A stretch of 64,000 nucleotides of DNA from Strigamia acuminata (taxonomy: Eukaryota; Arthropoda; Chilopoda; Geophilomorpha; Linotaeniidae). The DNA is taken from positions 11,248,427 through 11,312,426 of the forward strand of contig OX442315.1 in the NCBI GenBank assembly GCA_949358305.1, in the 5' to 3' direction. The notes beneath the pieces are model-generated. The model was not told the DNA's origin, did not search any database, and saw nothing but the letters and a program-made list of their open reading frames with translations. The position numbers were made by a program, and so were the translations under genes. Below, piece after piece: positions 48,801 through 54,800 of this stretch (its first letter is position 1; each line of letters opens with the position of its first letter).

Positions 48801-51800
48801 GGATACCCAAAGAAAATTGTTAGTGATAACGGGAGCCAATTCATATCCACGATTTATGAAGAGTTTTGTAAAAAACACAACATCAGAATGGCTCATGTGA
48901 GTCCATATCACGCTCAGGCCAATCCTACGGAAAGGGCCAATAGAGACATCAAAATAATGCTGGCTCTTTATTCAGACATTCACTCCCATTGGCCGAGATT
49001 CTTAAACGAATTTGCATTTGCCTCGAGAACGGCTAAATCAGAAGCTACAGGCGCAACGCCATTCTTATTGAACACAGGAAGAAATGTACCTCTTCCCTTT
49101 GATCCTCGGATCATTCAACATGCAAATGCATTTGACAAGAATAACCCGGAAGAATACGTATATAATTTACTTGGAATTTTACGTCGAGCACATCAAGAGA
49201 TGCATTTGCGTATTCAAGCAAATTATGAGAGACACGACAAGATTCACAGAAATAAATTTCACATTTGTGAATATACTGTCGGTGATTTGGTATGGAAAGC
49301 CACTCACATCCTTTCAAATAAAGAGAAAGGAATTACTAAAGGTTTCGCCGAGAAACGAGATGGACCGTGGGAAATTACGGAAGTTTTACCTGGAGGTGCT
49401 TATAAGTTGAGAAAATTAGTTGATGGATCAATAGAACCATCCATAAATACTGATGATCTCTCACCTTATATCCCATCTTACCCGATTGAGACTTGGACAC
49501 TCGACCAAAAGAGTGGAAGAGTAGAGAATCACCCAAACCCTGATTGGATGAACGAAAGTTCAACCGTAAATAATTCAAGTGAATTAAATAATCAAGAATT
49601 AGGAAATAATTCTGCTAATATGGAATTAGATCCCGAAGAAGTTACAACACCCGCTTCAAAAGAAAGCGACATCGTAGTTAATAATCCAAAACATGATTAT
49701 AACCTTAGGAAAAGGAAAAGAAGTTGTGAACTTTCACAACTGCAACCTCGTACGAAGCGAATTTCTACGACAGATCAAGAATGCACAACAGATTTTATAC
49801 ATCTGATTCAAAATCGCCGCTAGTGATAGCGTATTTTTTTAAATAAAAATTTAAAAAAGATAAAAAATCGGGTCACTTTTTGACCCACAAATTAGTCATG
49901 GTTAAATCATAAACCTATAGGAGAATAGGGTGAAAATACCCCGGGTAGAGAGTAGAGGATTTGTTCTCTCACAAGCTTCACACACATGTGCGAGTCAACT
50001 TTGACACCTGCGTCGATAGAAAAGTTCGTCGCGATTTCTTTCAAGAAAACCTCGAGATTCGTGGTAAGACTCATGTATTACCAGTAAACTCGGAAATTAT
50101 GTGTCAGGACTTAATGTTATAATCCTTTCATGATAGAAAAGGACGAGAGAAAACTTCGGTGATTAATTTCGTCTGAAAGAGACGAACACGTGACCTCGGC
50201 GTGAAGAAGAAAATTTCTCCTTCGAGAAAATTCGAAATATCATCACGACAGTTCAACGTTTACTAGAGTGTTACGTGTAAGTAATGATAAATTTAATATA
50301 TCAAGAGATATTCACGGCTATTTTATATATAAAATTAGGATTTCTACGTTGGCGGAGAACACCTTCGCTAAAAACAACGAGTTTTGTCAATTAGAAAATC
50401 GGCACCACATCATTTTGAATACTTAAGTGGATTCCGGAGATTCCTAGTGTAAGTATTCTAAAGATAATTCTATCGAATATTACGAATAGTAAAAAAGCCG
50501 CACGTAAAATCCCGATATAAAAATATATCGAAACCATCGATAAAGTTGATAAATTTTCACGATAGATGGCGGTATAAATTTTGTTAAATAAATCGTATTG
50601 ATAAGATTCTCTATATTATTTTCTCTAGAAAAAATGGGAAAAAAGATCGAAAAAAAGAGAAAATACGTGTTGGTCGAATCCTCTTCCTCCGATGAAGAAG
50701 TAACGGCACCTCCTTCGGCCGCTGCCGTATTCGTAGAAGGGTGTCCCAAAACACCCGTGATTATCAACGCCAGAGGCTGGGATATTTTGAGTTGGGCTCG
50801 CCAACATCCCGAATTGCTCCCCGCTGAGCTTGGTCCACCCGGAACCCCCACGTTACAGGAGGAACCGGCCAAAAAAGAATCAACGGCGAAGCCATTTGTT
50901 ATTCCAAAGATAAAAGCGGATGATTTCGCCAGAAATAATCCGCCAATTGCAAAAAACCAGCCAAGTACCAGTAAACCGCGAAAGGTGGAAATTGTGTACA
51001 ACCGAGTCAAGTCGCCCGAACGAAGAAGGAAATCCCCACCAATGGAAGCTAAACGCCGCCGAAATTCGGAAGACGCTACACCTTCCTCTTGTACTGGCCA
51101 AGAGCGTCCAAAAAGAGAATACGTTAGATTTAACGATTCACCAGACCGAGACCGGGAAAAAAGGTCGTATTCCTCCTACCGAAGGTCCGACCAACCTAGG
51201 AATAGGTCAAATACCAGCGCATGGTCAGATCGCCAAAAGTTGGCAAATAAAGTTCGTCAGATCCAGAAAAGACGAGAACAGTGTAAACAAGATAAAGAGA
51301 ACGGAAAACCACATGATGATATGGTACTCTCGAAGGACGAAGTGCCATGTCCTTTTTGTTCCGCCGTCGGGTGGGTCTCGGGATCGGGAACCGGAGGCCA
51401 CCTGGCGCAATGTTCCAATTGCGAGGGCACAAAGAAGCGGCCCAAAGGCCAACCTTGGCGCCCCAGCTTTCTGCCGTTTGTGGTCATGGGAATTCACCCT
51501 CCCCCGGCCAGGTTGTGGGCAACTTGCCCGGAGTGTAAAATTGTCCTCTCCAGTGACGGAAGATCGCCGTACATCAGCCCGGAGTTCTTGAACGCCATAA
51601 CCACTCCACTAGGAAGGGAAATGCAAGATCTGAGAATTCCGCCAGAAGCTCTAGAGAGTTCCCGAAAACCACAGAGTACGACAGTCATCGATAAAGGATG
51701 TCAAACGGTATCCAAGGAGAACGAAAAAGAAGCCGAAAATGAACTTCTTGTGGAACCCTTTTTCCCTCCACCAGGAGCGAAAATAGCGCATCTATTCGAA

Positions 51801-54800
51801 TACGAGGTGAGCTACTATTTTCCGACGCTTTTTAGAATTGCCGAGAAAATCACGGAACAAATGCGCTCAGACTCTACCGATCCCTCGAATATCAATTATG
51901 CTGTCCATGTGATGAAATTGATATTTAACGCCAATCGAGGCGAATCTTTTGCTGTGCTGGAGCACATATGGACACTGTTAATTGACAGAGTCAACACCGA
52001 CGGAAAAGGATTAATAAACCCTTCATGGTTCTACGGACTCCCCTGCATTGCGGAGATATACGACGCTTCGAAGAAGGCTATTGAAGAAAGTTATGAGTTA
52101 GTTGAGAAGACTCCAGAATATGAACCAAGGTCTCCGGAGTACGCGCCGAAATCTCCACCCGCAGAAGATATAGGTGAAGAACCCAATTTCGTCATCGACC
52201 GAAGACCAGCGGAATTTCTTCCCCTAGAAAAGTCCGAAGTCGGTGAGTCCAGTGAGACTCTTAAGAAAGAGAGTGAAGGATCGGAGTCTGATGAAGAAGA
52301 AGTCAAGTGACTCGCGGAGTTAATTTTCGAATTTAATAGAATTTAAGGAAAAAATGTTAGAATTAACGAAAAACTCAAAAGTATTCTGTTTAGTATTTAA
52401 TAAGCGGTTGTGATATGCAAAAGTCATGTTATTTTTAAAAAAAGGAAAATCGAGAGATAATCCTATAAATCAAAAGAAATCTTTTAATAATTGTTAAGCT
52501 AAAAAGAAATAATTTACCAAAAAATTATGTTAAGATTCCCGTTATTTGAAATAATAATTGTGTGAAGAAATGAGGCTAAGTGTTGTAAAGTTCCAAGTTT
52601 GTTTTATTGTAACCAAATAATATTTTATTCTTGATAATTCATTAAAAAAGAATTGTTGCGCACATCAGAAATATGAAATTTATTTTGAGTCACCCGCATA
52701 CGCACTCAGCTGTTCGGGATGAAAAAAGTCCTGTTTTGAGATATTAATAAAATCATTTCGCAAGAATAACATAAACTTATGAATAAAATTTATAAGTTGA
52801 GTAATTAAGGGGGATGTATGACGGTTTATAAGTGCTATTTATTAATAACACGGCCGAATTTTAAGTGTTTTTTGCGAAACCCGCATTTGTCAATGCTCCG
52901 AGTCGCCACTAGATGGCGCGATTATAATTCAGCGGTAAATTCGAATTGCGAGTTAAGAAAACTGGTAAATAAATATAAGAATATATTTATTTGTATGAAA
53001 CGACACTTTATTAGGATTAATATAAATATATATTAATAATTATTGTTCACACTAAGTGATGGGAATCTCTAGTTCAGCAGAAATGGAGATTTGATAATCC
53101 ATCGATCAACCGATCGATGTGATTGGTGGATCCATTTCCGGTCCTGGGTATCCAGTTCCGGTTGTGGTGTGAATTAGCATATTGCTCCTCCGTATCCACT
53201 TCCGGCGATACGGGATTGGAGGGATTCGTGGAACCCATGTTCCAATTGGTTGATTGGATTAATCTCTAATCCAGTCAGGTTATATAAACCCAAACAACCG
53301 GCCATCCGGCAGCTCTGTTTGATTATTTTCTGTTTGGTATTGTTACTTAAGAAATATGATTCGTTGTTCACGTAAAAAAACCTTTTGGTTCTTTGTTGAT
53401 TTATTCACAAAGAACCGTTGCATGATTCTACAGAATCATGCCACCGCCGGCAATTGAAGTCGAAGTGCTGGGATCATTATGTTGCATAAATGTTACAGTT
53501 TACGGTTGCGACGCCGAAGGAGAACCCGCCGTTGTGCAATTCAGTATCCTCCGGACAGGACCATGTGGTCTTTCTCGGTATGAACGTATTCCGTTACCGC
53601 AAGTAGCATCGTTGCTGTTGAGAATTAGTTCCTTCACCGGATGGTGCCAAAGCAGTCTGTTTTACAGTAACCACGAGTAGCACCAAGTGTTTGGCAAGCT
53701 GATTCTCATGGTATTCGATGCCAAAGTAGTCGGTCTATTATTAGTACCGCGAGAGATTATACTGCTGTGCGGAGCCGCGAGCTATCGACTCCTGTGTACG
53801 TGATACCGTCAATCGCCAGACGAACGACCGTGTCGCGACGCAGGGGACGCTTGATACCGTTCTGCATTGCAAGGCGTATATTTTCTTTCGACGGCAATTG
53901 TGTGTTGCGACGGGAAGCCTAATCTTCATTTTATTTATAACAGCTAAATATTAACTTGGCGACAAGTTGATTAACCAAGTCAGAAGACTTAATTACGATC
54001 ACGATTACATCAAAGACGCAAATGTAACTGATAAGTTGATGACAACTTATCCACAAAAATATCTAAATAAGAATTCACAACGATATGAATTAAATATAAT
54101 TCATAAGCGGAATATTGATAAGTAAAATGAATACATTTACTTACACCAATATCCTCCCAAAGTTGTGGCGGTGCAGACAAAGTCAACCGCAATGCTCAGA
54201 TCATTCGATTTATCGACGTGCGATAATTTACACAGCGAACCAAGGAAACCAGCGAAGCCATATCGGACTCCAGGACACAGCCATCCGGCTTAGATGACAT
54301 CTGTAAACCAGGTCGAGCGATGGGGAAACCGCTCCCTTATCCCAGACACGTAATGATATTATTTTAGGACCAATTGGCCTATGCTTTGTATAGTTTAATA
54401 GTCAGTTAACTTGCCAAATGTTGGCATTAGTCTTATGTATAATTTAGCTCACTGCATATTGTTTGCCAACAATAAATTGTCTTGTATTTATCTCGTATTG
54501 TATTCACTGTTATTTATCGCGATCTCTTCCCGGTACCATTGTTAAATGGGAGTTGTGGTCGTCACCGTCACAACAATTTAGTTACTTGTGACAAATTGTT
54601 CGGTTGTGACTGGATATGGTCTTACCCACTGCAGTATGGGGATTTACTACAATGGGAGGGACGCATACTCACTTAAGAATGAGACAGGGACTCCAGATTG
54701 TTGGGTTTATGCCTTTAATCCGTTGTCAAGGGGTTGGAGTCTGCCATCTCTCTTGTGTGGCAGGCACGCTACACCTAGGGTTTCGTTACCGGGAAACCAG

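Larger units (their letters stand above)
34110..54572 (+). mobile_element. Element II: Ty3/gypsy LTR retrotransposon, interrupted by copia
   Basis: 1755 bp LTRs (34110-35864 and 52818-54572) flanked by a 5-bp duplication ACAAT (34105-34109 and 54573-54577). The interior has gag, pol and a third ORF on the plus strand, antisense to gene C. The LTRs show one difference by eye (near 34141 versus 52849), so insertion is recent. A complete copia element inserted later into gag. Removing it leaves an element of about 14 kb with open frames. It occupies intron 6 of gene C. Confidence 0.95.
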
